NCBI RefSeq assembly: GCF_001426565.1
Contig: NZ_LMFA01000001.1
Coordinates: forward strand, 27,273-81,698
Length of the DNA stretch: 54,426 nucleotides
Direction: 5' to 3'
Origin: Rhizobium sp. Root482
GTDB taxonomy: Bacteria > Pseudomonadota > Alphaproteobacteria > Rhizobiales > Rhizobiaceae
The notes under the pieces were generated by a model. It was not told where the DNA came from, made no database searches, and was given only the letters and a program-made list of their open reading frames with translations. A program made the translations under genes and the position numbers. Below are positions 17,230 to 26,340 of this stretch, piece by piece (position 1 is the first letter of the stretch; each line of letters opens with the position of its first letter).

Positions 17230-18300
17230 ATGAAAGTGCTCGTAACGGGCCATCGAGGCTATATTGGTTCGGTCATGGTGCCGATCCTGCTGAAGGCCGG
17301 CCACAACGTCCATGGCTATGACAGTGAACTTTATCGCAACTGCCGCTACGCGCCAGGCGGTTCCATGACCTACGTGCCGACGACGCGCCGGGATATTCGC
17401 GACATTACACCACAAGATCTCAGCGGATTCGATGCGGTGATACATCTTGCGGCGCTTTCCAACGATCCTCTCAGCAATCTTAATCCCCAAATCACCTATG
17501 ACATCAACCATCTCGGCAGTGTCCGTACTGCCAAGGCCGCCAAGGCGGCTGGTGTCAAACGGTTCCTGCTGGCGTCGTCGTGCAGCAATTACGGCGTTTC
17601 GGGCCAGGCCTTGATTGACGAGGAGGGTGAGCTGAAGCCGGTTTCGGCCTACGGTTCCTCCAAGGTTCTTGCCGAGCGCGACATCGCACTTCTCGCCGAC
17701 GAGAGTTTTTCGCCGGTCTATCTTCGCCCCGCAACTGCCTATGGCTTATCGCCGATGCTTCGCTTCGATATTGTGCTCAACAATCTCGTTGCCTGGGGGG
17801 TCAGCGACGGAAAGATCCTGATGAAATCCGACGGATCGCCCTGGCGGCCAATCGTGCATGTCGAGGACATTTCGAGGGCGTTTCTGGCCGCGCTGGAAGC
17901 GCCGAAGGAGGCGATCCATAACCAGGCGATCAATGTCGGGCAGACGACCCACAATTACCGGGTTCGCGACATCGCCGAGATCGTCGCCAACCTCGTTCCC
18001 GATTGCGTGCTCAGTTATGCAGCGGATGCAGGGCCAGATCCGCGTTCCTACCGGGTCGATTTCTCCAAGATCACCCGCCTATTGCCGGCGTTCCGACCGA
18101 CTTGGGATGCCTTGTCCGGCGCCCGGCAGCTCTACACCGCCTATCGGACGGCCGGCCTGACCACTGAAGAGTTCGAAGGCCCGCGCTATCAACGCATTAG
18201 CCATATCCGGCAATTGCTCGGTACTCACAGGATTGATCCGGAACTGCGGTGGGCGCCGGCGGCTGCGGTGGCCCAGCGGTCGCTGGCGGCATCTGCATGA
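17230..18300 (+). CDS. NAD-dependent nucleotide-sugar epimerase/dehydratase (extended SDR)
   Basis: 356 residues from ATG 17230 with GGGGAG nine bases before; the open frame extends upstream into the previous gene but is not coding there. Rossmann motif GHRGYIG at residues 7-13, HLAALSNDP, the Ser of the triad in LASSCSNYG and the Tyr-x3-Lys motif in [11 protein letters not shown], then [15 protein letters not shown]. Members change configuration at C4 or C2, or dehydrate, on UDP-, CDP- or dTDP-sugars in the cytoplasm. The sub-class cannot be read from motifs. Its stop overlaps the start of the DUF4910 gene (ATGA), so the two are translationally coupled. Confidence 0.88.
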   Translation: MKVLVTGHRGYIGSVMVPILLKAGHNVHGYDSELYRNCRYAPGGSMTYVPTTRRDIRDITPQDLSGFDAVIHLAALSNDPLSNLNPQITYDINHLGSVRTAKAAKAAGVKRFLLASSCSNYGVSGQALIDEEGELKPVSAYGSSKVLAERDIALLADESFSPVYLRPATAYGLSPMLRFDIVLNNLVAWGVSDGKILMKSDGSPWRPIVHVEDISRAFLAALEAPKEAIHNQAINVGQTTHNYRVRDIAEIVANLVPDCVLSYAADAGPDPRSYRVDFSKITRLLPAFRPTWDALSGARQLYTAYRTAGLTTEEFEGPRYQRISHIRQLLGTHRIDPELRWAPAAAVAQRSLAASA

Positions 18301-19619
18301 TGCAGCACGTTGCCAGGGTCGTGGCGCAACCATCATCGACGACGATCGGCCAGCGCATTCACGCGCTGGCCGCCCGTCTCTACCCGCTGAACAGAAGTAT
18401 TACCGGCGAGGGGGTGCGCCAGAGCCTGGATATCCTGGGTGAGAGCATTCACTTGGAGAGGCACGAGGTGCCGACGGGCACGACCGCGTTCGACTGGACG
18501 GTGCCGAAGGAATGGGGGATCCGTGGTGGATTCATCAAGGACCCGTCAGGACGGACAATTGTGGATTTCGCCCATTCGAACTTGCATGTGATGGGTTACA
18601 GCATGCCCGTCCATGACACTCTTTCGCTCGAGGCATTGAAGCCGCATCTGCACACGCTGCCCGAACAGCCGGACCTCATACCGTACCGCACGTCCTATTA
18701 CACGGAAGACTGGGGTTTCTGCCTGGCGCACCGGGACTTCCTCGCCTTGCCCGAGGGCGACTATGAAGTTCGGATAGATTCCGTGCTGTTTGACGGCCAC
18801 TTAACCTATGGCGAAGCCTTGCATCGGGGTGAAAGCGGGCGGGACGTGCTTTTGTCCACCCACATCTGTCATCCGTCGCTGGCCAACGACAATTGCGCCG
18901 GCCTCGCTGTGCTGACCTTCGTCGCTGCAGCCCTGAAGGAGCGTCGAACCCGCTATACCTATCGCTTCCTGTTCGCGCCCGGGACGATCGGCGCTCTCGT
19001 CTGGTTGTCGCGAAACGAGCAGGCGCTCGAGCGTATCGATCACGGACTCGTGCTCGCGTGCATTGGAGACAACGGCGGGCCAACCTACAAGAAGACACGA
19101 AACGGTCATGCAACGATCGACCGCATCGCAGCGTGCATGCGCCTTGATGATGGAAAACGCATCGAGATCACCGATTTCACCCCATATGGCTATGACGAAC
19201 GCCAATTCAACGCGCCAGGATTTCAGCTTCCGATTGGCCAGTTGCAGCGCAGCCGCCATGGCACCTTCCCCGAATATCATACATCCGCCGACAACCTCGA
19301 TTTCATCCGCCCCGAGCATATGGAAGCATCCTTCCGCATGGTCATGGACATGATCGATGCGCTGGAATCGAATTGGGTGCCACTCAATCTCTATCCCAAG
19401 GGTGAGCCGCAGCTCGGCAGGCGCGGGCTCTACGCGGCGATGGGCGGGCAAAAGGATGCAGGCGTCGCGATGGCCTTTCTCTGGGTGTTGAACCTGGCGG
19501 ATGGCGATCACTCGCTGCTCGACATTGCCGAGCGGGCGGACATGGCTTTCAGCACCGTTGAGCGAGCCGCCGATCTTTTGCTGCAGCACGGCCTTCTGTC
19601 ACGCCTTTGCGACGCGTGA
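18297..19619 (+). CDS. DUF4910 (DUF2172) aminopeptidase-like protein
   Basis: 440 residues from ATG 18297, overlapping the epimerase stop. Matches the DUF4910/DUF2172 family: [20 protein letters not shown] near the N-terminus, then a zinc peptidase-like core with [36 protein letters not shown] and [13 protein letters not shown] holding candidate His/Asp metal ligands, and a C-terminal winged-helix-like segment (~365-440: [23 protein letters not shown]). The family is often found in sugar-modification clusters, where its substrate is not settled as far as I know. It could hydrolyse an amide on an amino sugar. The 3' end overlaps the convergent RmlC-like gene by 21 bases. Confidence 0.85.
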   Translation: MMQHVARVVAQPSSTTIGQRIHALAARLYPLNRSITGEGVRQSLDILGESIHLERHEVPTGTTAFDWTVPKEWGIRGGFIKDPSGRTIVDFAHSNLHVMGYSMPVHDTLSLEALKPHLHTLPEQPDLIPYRTSYYTEDWGFCLAHRDFLALPEGDYEVRIDSVLFDGHLTYGEALHRGESGRDVLLSTHICHPSLANDNCAGLAVLTFVAAALKERRTRYTYRFLFAPGTIGALVWLSRNEQALERIDHGLVLACIGDNGGPTYKKTRNGHATIDRIAACMRLDDGKRIEITDFTPYGYDERQFNAPGFQLPIGQLQRSRHGTFPEYHTSADNLDFIRPEHMEASFRMVMDMIDALESNWVPLNLYPKGEPQLGRRGLYAAMGGQKDAGVAMAFLWVLNLADGDHSLLDIAERADMAFSTVERAADLLLQHGLLSRLCDA

Positions 19620-20159
19620 CAAGGCCGGCTGCACATCGAGCAGGGGCCAGCAACGATCTTTGTCCGACAGGATGGCCGGCGCCGCCGGCCAGTTGATGGC
19701 AAGAGCCGGGTCATCATAGCGTGCACCGCTTGCCGCTGCAGGCGCATATCGCTCGGAGATCAGATATTCCACCGTGCTGTTTTGCGCGAGCGACAGAAAT
19801 CCATGCGCGAATCCCTTCGGAATATAGAGCCGCCGCGCGTTGAGGGCCGAGAGCTCGACGGCCACCCACGACCGAAAGTTCGGCGAGCCCGGCCGAAGGT
19901 CGACAGCCACGTCCCAGATCGCGCCTTGGACGCAGGCCACGACCTTTGCTTCCTGATGCCTGCCTGTCTGGAAATGCAGTCCGCGCAGCGTGTGCCGGCG
20001 CGTAGAGGTGGAGACACTGTGCTGGACGAAGCTGTCAATCAGACCATGGCGCGCGAATTCGTCGGTGCAGAAGGTCCTCGAAAAAGAGCCCCGCTCATCG
20101 GGAAAGATATCGGGGTCGATGACCCAAACACCGTCGAGTTCTGTTTGCGTGAAGCGCAT
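19599..20159 (-). CDS. RmlC-like NDP-4-keto-sugar 3,5-epimerase family protein
   Basis: 186 residues, the usual length for this cupin family. Shows FPDERGSFSRTF, SVSTSTRRHTLRGLHFQ with the catalytic His region, VACVQGAIWDVAVDLRPGSPNF and YIPKGFAHGFLSL. The family epimerises C3 and/or C5 of dTDP- or CDP-4-keto-6-deoxy sugars. No rmlA, rmlB or rmlD is in the window, so classical dTDP-rhamnose synthesis is not supported here; it more likely serves the CDP-sugar cassette around rfbF. It is encoded opposite to that cassette and overlaps the end of the DUF4910 gene tail to tail. Its promoter should lie in the 338-bp gap upstream. Confidence 0.88.
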   Translation of the reverse strand: MRFTQTELDGVWVIDPDIFPDERGSFSRTFCTDEFARHGLIDSFVQHSVSTSTRRHTLRGLHFQTGRHQEAKVVACVQGAIWDVAVDLRPGSPNFRSWVAVELSALNARRLYIPKGFAHGFLSLAQNSTVEYLISERYAPAAASGARYDDPALAINWPAAPAILSDKDRCWPLLDVQPALSRVAKA

Positions 20160-20497
20160 CGGCAGCCTTCCTTCGAGCGCGGCGGACTGAACGCATATGA
20201 GCCGGCTGCTCCGATTTGTCCCATGCGCAGATGCAAGGAATAGTCATCCTTAAGCATCGCCATCATAGCCTATCGGGCTTGCGTGTAAGGCGGACGGCCA
20301 GTCGACATCGTCGATCTACCTTTCTGCCCTTCTACTGAACGAAAGGCTTAGAGATACCTGGCAGATGATTAGAACCTTAACATGAGTAACTGACCTTTTG
20401 ATGCGATAGATGCAAACCCACGGAACCGATACAATGCAGCGACCGAAAAAGAATACATCATCAACTATAAAGACCGTATCGATCAGGGGGCCTGAAG
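20160..20497. promoter_or_regulatory. Divergent intergenic region, 338 bp
   Basis: Lies between the minus-strand RmlC-like gene and the plus-strand methyltransferase operon. The right half (about 20330-20480) is AT-richer than its surroundings and is the likely promoter area for the methyltransferase-rfbF-deacetylase operon. GGGGG seven bases before ATG 20498 is the ribosome binding site. No hairpin or repeat was seen. Confidence 0.4.
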
Positions 20498-21787
20498 ATG
20501 AACGTGCAGCCGAAATCCATGCCGTCGATAGCCACGGGAACGACAAGTTTCTGCAGGCTGTGCAATGCGCCGATTACCACGACCTTCGTGGATCTTGGAC
20601 TATCGCCCCTGTGTGAGAGCTTTGTCCCGGAAAGCCGGATGCATGAGATGGAGGCGTTTTTCCCGCTTCATGCCTTTGTCTGCAGTGAATGCCTGCTGGT
20701 GCAGTTGGAACAACAGGTAAGCCGGGAGGCAATCTTCGAGGAATACGCGTATTTCTCCTCCTATTCATCGAGCTGGGTCGCGCATGCGAAGGCCTATTGC
20801 GATGACATGATCGCGAGACTGCAGTTGGACCGGCAAAGCATGGTCGTGGAATTGGCAAGCAATGACGGATATTTGCTTCAGCATTTCCTGCCATCCGGTA
20901 TACCGGTCATGGGTGTCGAGCCGGCCGCGAACGTGGCCCGGGTGGCGATCGAAAAAGGCATCCCCACCCGCGTCGATTTCTTCGGCCGGGCACTCGCCGC
21001 AGACATGGTGATTGAAGGGCGGAGGGCCGATTTGATTATCGGCAACAATGTTCTGGCGCAGGTACCCGATCTGAACGACTTTGTCGCGGGAATGAAGATG
21101 CTGTTGAGCGATGAGGGCGTCATAACGCTCGAATTCCCACACATCTTGGCGCTGATGACCTTCAACCAGTTCGACACGATTTACCACGAGCATTTTTCCT
21201 ACTTTTCAATGCTGACCGTTCGCACGATGGCGCGAATGCACGATCTGGAGGTGTTCGACGTTAAGGAGATCCCGACCCATGGAGGGTCGTTGAGGGTGTA
21301 CCTTACCCACGCTGGCAACGGCTTTGCCGTGCGTCCATCCGTGGGCGCACTCATCGCGCGGGAAATTGCCGCCGGCCTTGACAGGATCGAGACTTATACA
21401 GCTTTTGCCGCAGCCGCCCGCAAGACGAAACGCAACATACTTTCCTTTTTGATCGACGCCAAGGAAGCAGGAAAATCGATCTGCGGATACGGTGCACCAG
21501 GCAAGGGCAACACGCTGTTGAACTATTGCGGCATCGGCACCGACTTCCTGGACTTCACTGTCGACCTCAACCCTTACAAGCACGGCCGCTTTACGCCGGG
21601 CATGCGTATTCCGATCCGCAGCGTCGAGGCCATCGAAGCGGCGAAGCCGGACTATGTCTTCATTCTGCCCTGGAACCTGAAAGACGAGATCATCGCCCAG
21701 ATGCGCCGCATAGGCGACTGGGGCGGTAAGTTCGTCGTGCCAATTCCCTTTGTCCACATCGTCGATCCGAAGGAGTTCGCATCATGA
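20498..21787 (+). CDS. Sugar C-methyltransferase (SAM-dependent, zinc-binding)
   Basis: 429 residues with the three-part layout of NovU/TylC3-type C-methyltransferases. The N-terminal zinc module has paired cysteines (CRLCNAP near 25 and VCSECLLVQLE near 63), the central SAM-binding domain has VVELASNDGYLLQHFL and the C-terminal domain has SICGYGAPGKGNTLLNYCG. The family adds a methyl group to C3 or C5 of an NDP-4-keto-deoxy sugar, giving a branched sugar. The stop overlaps the start of rfbF (ATGA) and rfbF overlaps the deacetylase in the same way, so the three are one coupled operon. A CDP-4-keto sugar is the expected substrate, by inference from rfbF. Confidence 0.9.
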   Translation: MNVQPKSMPSIATGTTSFCRLCNAPITTTFVDLGLSPLCESFVPESRMHEMEAFFPLHAFVCSECLLVQLEQQVSREAIFEEYAYFSSYSSSWVAHAKAYCDDMIARLQLDRQSMVVELASNDGYLLQHFLPSGIPVMGVEPAANVARVAIEKGIPTRVDFFGRALAADMVIEGRRADLIIGNNVLAQVPDLNDFVAGMKMLLSDEGVITLEFPHILALMTFNQFDTIYHEHFSYFSMLTVRTMARMHDLEVFDVKEIPTHGGSLRVYLTHAGNGFAVRPSVGALIAREIAAGLDRIETYTAFAAAARKTKRNILSFLIDAKEAGKSICGYGAPGKGNTLLNYCGIGTDFLDFTVDLNPYKHGRFTPGMRIPIRSVEAIEAAKPDYVFILPWNLKDEIIAQMRRIGDWGGKFVVPIPFVHIVDPKEFAS

Positions 21788-22590
21788 AAGTCGTTTTGTT
21801 CTGCGGCGGGATGGGGACCCGCATCCGGGAGTACTCCGAGAATGTTCCGAAACCCATGATTCCGCTCGGTTCGCAGCCGATTCTGCGCCATGTCATGCAG
21901 TACTACGCCAATTACGGCCATGACGAATTCGTGCTTTGTCTGGGCTACAAAGCCAATATCATCAAGGACTTCTTCCTCAACGCCCGCCCTCAAATGTTTT
22001 CCGACTGTATCGTCTCGGGAGGCGGCGAGATCGAGATGCTCGGCGAGATGCAGCGCGACTGGCGTATCACGCTGATCGACACCGGAATCTGGCGCAATAT
22101 AGGCGAGCGGCTCTGGGCCGTGCGCGACCAGGTGAAAAACGAGCGCATGTTCCTCGCCAATTACAGCGACGGTCTCTGCGATGTCGATCTCGATGACATG
22201 ATCGAGAAATTCGAGGCGAGCGGGAAACTCGCCTGCTTCCTGGCCGTGCGCCCGCCGCTCACTTATCATCTCGCCGATATCGAACAGGATGGCAGGGTGC
22301 GACAGTTCCGTTCCTCGCAAACCTCCGACATCTGGATCAACGGCGGATACTTCCTGATGAAGCCGGAGATATTTGATTACATGCGCGAAAGCGAGGAGCT
22401 GGTGCTGGAGCCCTTCACGCGCCTGATCGCCGATGATCTCCTGATGGCCTACAAACACGAGGGTTTCTGGCGTTCGATGGACACGTTGCGGGATTGGCAG
22501 TCCTTGCAGGAGATGGTCGATCGCGGCGAGATGCCGTGGATATCGTCGGGTGCCCAGCAGCCGCGTCCGCGCGTGATGGCTATGTCATGA
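21784..22590 (+). CDS. rfbF: Glucose-1-phosphate cytidylyltransferase
   Basis: 268 residues, the usual length. Nucleotidyltransferase signature at the N-terminus (VVLFCGGMGTRIREYSENVP then KPMIPLGSQPILRHVMQYY), and family-typical GYKANIIKDFFLN, LIDTGIWRNIGERLW, FLANYSDGLCDVDLDDMI, NGGYFLMKPEIFDYM and HEGFWRSMDTLRDWQ. Makes CDP-glucose from CTP and glucose-1-phosphate, the first step to CDP-activated deoxy sugars. The next enzyme, CDP-glucose 4,6-dehydratase (rfbG), is not in the window. It overlaps both the methyltransferase before it and the deacetylase after it by four bases. Confidence 0.95.
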   Translation: MKVVLFCGGMGTRIREYSENVPKPMIPLGSQPILRHVMQYYANYGHDEFVLCLGYKANIIKDFFLNARPQMFSDCIVSGGGEIEMLGEMQRDWRITLIDTGIWRNIGERLWAVRDQVKNERMFLANYSDGLCDVDLDDMIEKFEASGKLACFLAVRPPLTYHLADIEQDGRVRQFRSSQTSDIWINGGYFLMKPEIFDYMRESEELVLEPFTRLIADDLLMAYKHEGFWRSMDTLRDWQSLQEMVDRGEMPWISSGAQQPRPRVMAMS

Positions 22591-23240
22591 AAGCCCTGAC
22601 GCTGGCCTCGAACGGCGAGGCACTCTCCATATTGTGCCTTGGAGCGCACTCGGACGACATAGAGATCGGTCTGGGAGGAACGATACTAAGCCTCGTCGCA
22701 GCCGGTGTGTCTCTCGATGTCCACTGGTGCGTGCTGAGCGCTCCGGGCGAGCGGGCGGACGAGGCCGCCCGCTCTGCCCGCGCGTTTTTGAAGGGTGTCG
22801 CCACAAGCCGTATCGAGATCGAGAGTTTCGAGGATAGCTTTTTTCCAAGCCAAAGACGCGAGATCAAGGACTGGCTCACGGCCTTGCGTGACCGGACCGC
22901 CCCGGACGTTATCTTCACCCACAGCGCGCATGACCAGCACCAGGATCACCGAGAGCTCAATCAACTGACCACCAATGTCTTTCGGGATCACTTCGTCCTC
23001 GAATACGAAATTCCAAAATGGGACGGCGACCTCACGAGCCGAAATGCCTATTTCCCCATCGATCCGGCGATCATGGACCGCAAAGTCGATCTGCTACTGC
23101 AGCATTTCTCCACGCAGCGTTCGAAGGACTGGTTCGATGCGGAAACTTTCCGCGGCCTGGGGCGACTGCGCGGGCTCGAATGTAGGGCCCCTGGCCGATT
23201 TGCCGAAGCCTTCACGCTTCGCAAGCTAACCTTGAACTGA
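22587..23240 (+). CDS. PIG-L family N-deacetylase
   Basis: 217 residues from ATG 22587, overlapping the rfbF stop. Zinc-site motifs of the LmbE/PIG-L family: LGAHSDDIEIGLGGT near residue 18 (A-H-x-D-D) and HSAHDQHQDHRELN near 110 (second His site). Family members remove acetyl from N-acetyl amino sugars or related amides in the cytoplasm. With an aminotransferase, a C-methyltransferase and rfbF in the same locus it may expose an amine on a nucleotide sugar before further acylation, but the substrate is not determined by sequence. Followed after 24 bp by the second LuxR-type regulator. Confidence 0.9.
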   Translation: MKALTLASNGEALSILCLGAHSDDIEIGLGGTILSLVAAGVSLDVHWCVLSAPGERADEAARSARAFLKGVATSRIEIESFEDSFFPSQRREIKDWLTALRDRTAPDVIFTHSAHDQHQDHRELNQLTTNVFRDHFVLEYEIPKWDGDLTSRNAYFPIDPAIMDRKVDLLLQHFSTQRSKDWFDAETFRGLGRLRGLECRAPGRFAEAFTLRKLTLN

Positions 23241-23264
23241 GGGCGACCGTCACGAGGCGTTGAC

Positions 23265-24086
23265 GTGTCGCCACAAGGAAACGACGTTATCGATCAACCC
23301 GAACGGGGAATTGAGCAGATGTTGCAAGAGCAGAGCCGAAACGCCAAAGCATGGAACAATCCGCCCTCATTCATCGACGTCGGCGAGATGCCCTTTGCCG
23401 CTTTCCCAACGTCGATCGATATTGAGGAGGCTTGTATCGTCATCATTGATGAGCGAACGCTGAAGCGGGAATGCCTGGTCCATGCTTTTCGCGCCCATCA
23501 GAATGCTTTGAGCGCTCTTTCATTTCCCTCGCTTCAGGCCTGGCGGGACAAGCGGCAGACAATGGCGGCCGGGACGGTGCGCGCCGTGCTGTTTCATGTC
23601 AGCGACGACCGGCCGGAAGTTTCCAACGCCCTGATCTCGGACGTCGTCAAGGAGTTTCCCGATACCGCCGTCGTCGTTCTTTCGCACGAACGCGACTTCC
23701 AATCCATTCTCGAGATCATCCGGCTCGGTGCAAGAGGCTATATTCCCACCTCTGTGGATATAGACGTGTGTTTCCACGCGATCTGCCTGGCGATTTCCGG
23801 CGGACGGTTTGTTCCGGCCAGCAGCCTGATGGCGCTACGTGACAGTCTGGAATCCGTGCGTGCGCCGCAAGTTCTGGACGATCAATGGTTTACGCCACGC
23901 CAGTCCGCGGTCGCCCGAGCCTTGCGCTGCGGGAAGGCCAACAAGTCGATCGCCTACGAACTCCATTTGTCCGAGAGCACCGTCAAAGTGCATATCCGCA
24001 ACATCATGCGGAAGCTTGGGGCGACCAATCGATCGGAGGTCGCCTTCAAGATCGGCGGTCTCTCTGGCCAACGTGCCAGCATTTGA
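23265..24086 (+). CDS. LuxR-type regulator with degenerate receiver (second paralogue)
   Basis: 273 residues from GTG 23265; ATG 23319, eight bases after GGGGAA, would give 255 residues and is equally likely. Paralogue of the regulator at 7883: CIVIIDERTLKRECL, RGYIPTSVDIDVC and a near-identical helix-turn-helix (RCGKANKSIAYELHLSESTV). The place of the phosphoacceptor Asp is taken by His (AVLFHVSDD), and the conserved Lys is missing, so control by phosphorylation is unlikely. It sits directly before the ExoP-like gene and probably shares its transcript, so it may set expression of the chain-length and export genes. This role is inferred from position. Confidence 0.88.
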   Translation: MSPQGNDVIDQPERGIEQMLQEQSRNAKAWNNPPSFIDVGEMPFAAFPTSIDIEEACIVIIDERTLKRECLVHAFRAHQNALSALSFPSLQAWRDKRQTMAAGTVRAVLFHVSDDRPEVSNALISDVVKEFPDTAVVVLSHERDFQSILEIIRLGARGYIPTSVDIDVCFHAICLAISGGRFVPASSLMALRDSLESVRAPQVLDDQWFTPRQSAVARALRCGKANKSIAYELHLSESTVKVHIRNIMRKLGATNRSEVAFKIGGLSGQRASI

Positions 24087-24126
24087 CTTCTCGCACGCTC
24101 CCATTCGGATGCATGAGGCTTTAGCG

Positions 24127-26340
24127 ATGATCCGATCCGATCCGATCCACATTTCTGGCGAAACGTCACAGCCCTTCCTGCTTTCGGTGGTCGCCGAAAG
24201 AAAGGTGTTGTTTGGTTCCTGCATTGTCATCGGTCTATGCGCCGGCCTGATTGGCTATGCCGTCAGCCCGCCGCGTTACATGGCTGAGACAGTGCTGGCC
24301 CTGGACGTACGCAAACTGCAGGCGCTTCCAACGGAATCGGTCGTCTCCGCGCTTCCACAAGAGAGCCCCGTGCTGCGCACCGAAATCGACATTATCGGCT
24401 CGCGTATGATGGCCGAGCGCGTACTCCAGTCGCTGTTCGACGCGGGGACGCCGCAGGGCGGCGAGGTGCTGTCTCCTGACGCTGCGGCAACCATGGAACC
24501 AGGTCCTCGCCTGAAGGAGGCGCGCCGCATCGATCAGACTGTCGGCGCCTCGCTAGACTTGACCAGGCCGGCGATCATTCACGATCTCATGACCAATGTA
24601 CGCGCCGTCAATGACGGCCGTTCCTACACGATCTATATTTCCTTCCGAAGCGGTAGCCCGCAATATGCGGCCGCCGTGGCGAATGCCTATGGGGAAGCCT
24701 ATATCGCTTACCAACTCGATCTGAAAACCAGTGCCACCCGTCGCGTCAGCGAATGGCTTGGTAGTCGGCTCGTCAGTCTGCGCTCGACGCTGGAGGAGTC
24801 GGAGCGCAAGGCCACGACGTTTCGTGAAGCATCGGGATTGGTAAAGGCTAATGGTCTCACGCTGCAATCCCAGCAAATCGGCGCGCTGAATGTCGAGCTT
24901 GCCGCCATGAGGGGACGCCTTGCCGTGTCGACTGCACGGCTTGAAACTGCAGTATCTGCCGTCGCGACTGGAGACGACGGACTGTCGCTGACCGAGGTTC
25001 TCGCTTCGCCGACAATTCAGCAGCTGCGTGTGGAAGAGGCGCGCATCAGTCGGAGCGTTACGGAAATAGAGGAAAGCGGCGCGACGAAAAATCCACAAAT
25101 CACGACCCTGCGATCTCAGCTTGCCTCGATCCGAAGGCAGATCGTCAAGGAAACGCACCAGATCATCGGCAGCCTGCGAAACGAGATCAGCGTGTCGCAA
25201 CGGCAGCAGGCGGGCCTTGAATCGAGTCTGCAGGAGATGCAGGACGCCATGTCAAAGACGAGCGAATCGCTTGTGCACGCCGACCAACTGGATCGCGAGG
25301 CAAGCGCAAACCGGGCGATTTACGAAAGCTACCTCACACGCTACAAGCAGACGATCGAGCAGGACGGCATTGCGACTGCCGAGGCGCGCGTTATTTCACG
25401 CGCGATGCGTCCGACGCGCCCCGCCAGTCCCAATTTTACACTCTGGATGCTGATCGGGGCGATCGCGGGAACCGGGGCGGGAATGTCTCTGGCCTTGCTG
25501 CGCCATTTGACGGACCGTTCCGTGCGGTCGATTGCCACTCTGGCAGAAAAGACGGGCCTTGCCGTCGTTGGACGGATTCCCGGCTTGAGCACTGCTGACA
25601 AGTCCGTGGCCGCGACCCTCATCACCGACAGCCATTCGCCGTTTGGTGACGCCTTCGCCGATCTGCAGGCCAGTCTTCGCCTCAAGCGCAAGAGCGCTGA
25701 AGGCTATGTCATCGCCCTTACCTCCGCCACGCCGGCGACGGGAAAATCCTTCGTCACCGCCAATCTTGCCCGCTCCCTTGCAGCAATGGGCACGAGAACG
25801 ATCGTGGTCGACGCCAATCTTCGCACACCGACAATCGCCGCGGAGTTTCGCATTGCCGCCGAACCCATGCTGGAAAGGGTCGTTCTCGACGGACTGCCGG
25901 TCGAGATGGCGATCCGCAGGGATGGCAGGTCAGCCGCGGATATCCTGTGTTCAGCGGCCTCTGGCCTGCCTGCCGATTTCATTTTGGGCAAGGCCCAGTT
26001 TGCGGCGTTGATCGCGATGCTCAGATCGCGTTACGACGTCGTGCTGATCGATATGCCGGCACTGAGCATCGGGTGCGACGCTGTGGGAATTGCACTTCTC
26101 TCCGACGCCACGCTGATGGTCGTGGGCATGGAACGGGTCGATTATCCTGGACTCGCCGAGCGTATCAGGAGCCTTCGGCTGGCAGGGGTGGATATCGTCG
26201 GTGTTGTGGCCAATGACCGGTTCAATGTCCGGGGCGGCGCGCCGGCGTCCAGCTCAAAGCACGTTCGCGCTACCCGGAGCCACAAGGCCGGTACATCGTT
26301 AGCCGAAAGACTATATGCCGAAGCTGGAGGCGCGCGATGA
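24127..26340 (+). CDS. ExoP/Wzc-like polysaccharide co-polymerase with atypical ATP site
   Basis: 737 residues from ATG 24127 (GAGG eight bases before); the frame stays open upstream through the regulator gene but that part is not coding. Wzz domain: membrane segment at ~26-47, large periplasmic region with coiled coils, second segment at ~437-458. The cytoplasmic tyrosine-kinase-like domain follows (~500-710). Its Walker A reads ATPATGKS (Ala for the first Gly), Walker A' reads VVDANLRTP (Asn for the second Asp), and Walker B is VVLIDMP. The usual C-terminal tyrosine cluster is missing; the end RLYAEAGGAR has a single Tyr. It should control chain length and export with the next gene (ATGA overlap), but autophosphorylation looks impaired. 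Confidence 0.9.
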   Translation: MIRSDPIHISGETSQPFLLSVVAERKVLFGSCIVIGLCAGLIGYAVSPPRYMAETVLALDVRKLQALPTESVVSALPQESPVLRTEIDIIGSRMMAERVLQSLFDAGTPQGGEVLSPDAAATMEPGPRLKEARRIDQTVGASLDLTRPAIIHDLMTNVRAVNDGRSYTIYISFRSGSPQYAAAVANAYGEAYIAYQLDLKTSATRRVSEWLGSRLVSLRSTLEESERKATTFREASGLVKANGLTLQSQQIGALNVELAAMRGRLAVSTARLETAVSAVATGDDGLSLTEVLASPTIQQLRVEEARISRSVTEIEESGATKNPQITTLRSQLASIRRQIVKETHQIIGSLRNEISVSQRQQAGLESSLQEMQDAMSKTSESLVHADQLDREASANRAIYESYLTRYKQTIEQDGIATAEARVISRAMRPTRPASPNFTLWMLIGAIAGTGAGMSLALLRHLTDRSVRSIATLAEKTGLAVVGRIPGLSTADKSVAATLITDSHSPFGDAFADLQASLRLKRKSAEGYVIALTSATPATGKSFVTANLARSLAAMGTRTIVVDANLRTPTIAAEFRIAAEPMLERVVLDGLPVEMAIRRDGRSAADILCSAASGLPADFILGKAQFAALIAMLRSRYDVVLIDMPALSIGCDAVGIALLSDATLMVVGMERVDYPGLAERIRSLRLAGVDIVGVVANDRFNVRGGAPASSSKHVRATRSHKAGTSLAERLYAEAGGAR

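Noticed and set aside
19599..20159. Complete dTDP-rhamnose pathway
   Set aside because: Only the RmlC-like protein is present; rmlA, rmlB and rmlD are not found in the window.
23839..24126. Longer N-terminus for the ExoP-like protein
   Set aside because: The extra region is the out-of-frame end of the LuxR-type regulator gene; family sequence starts at ATG 24127 with a ribosome binding site.
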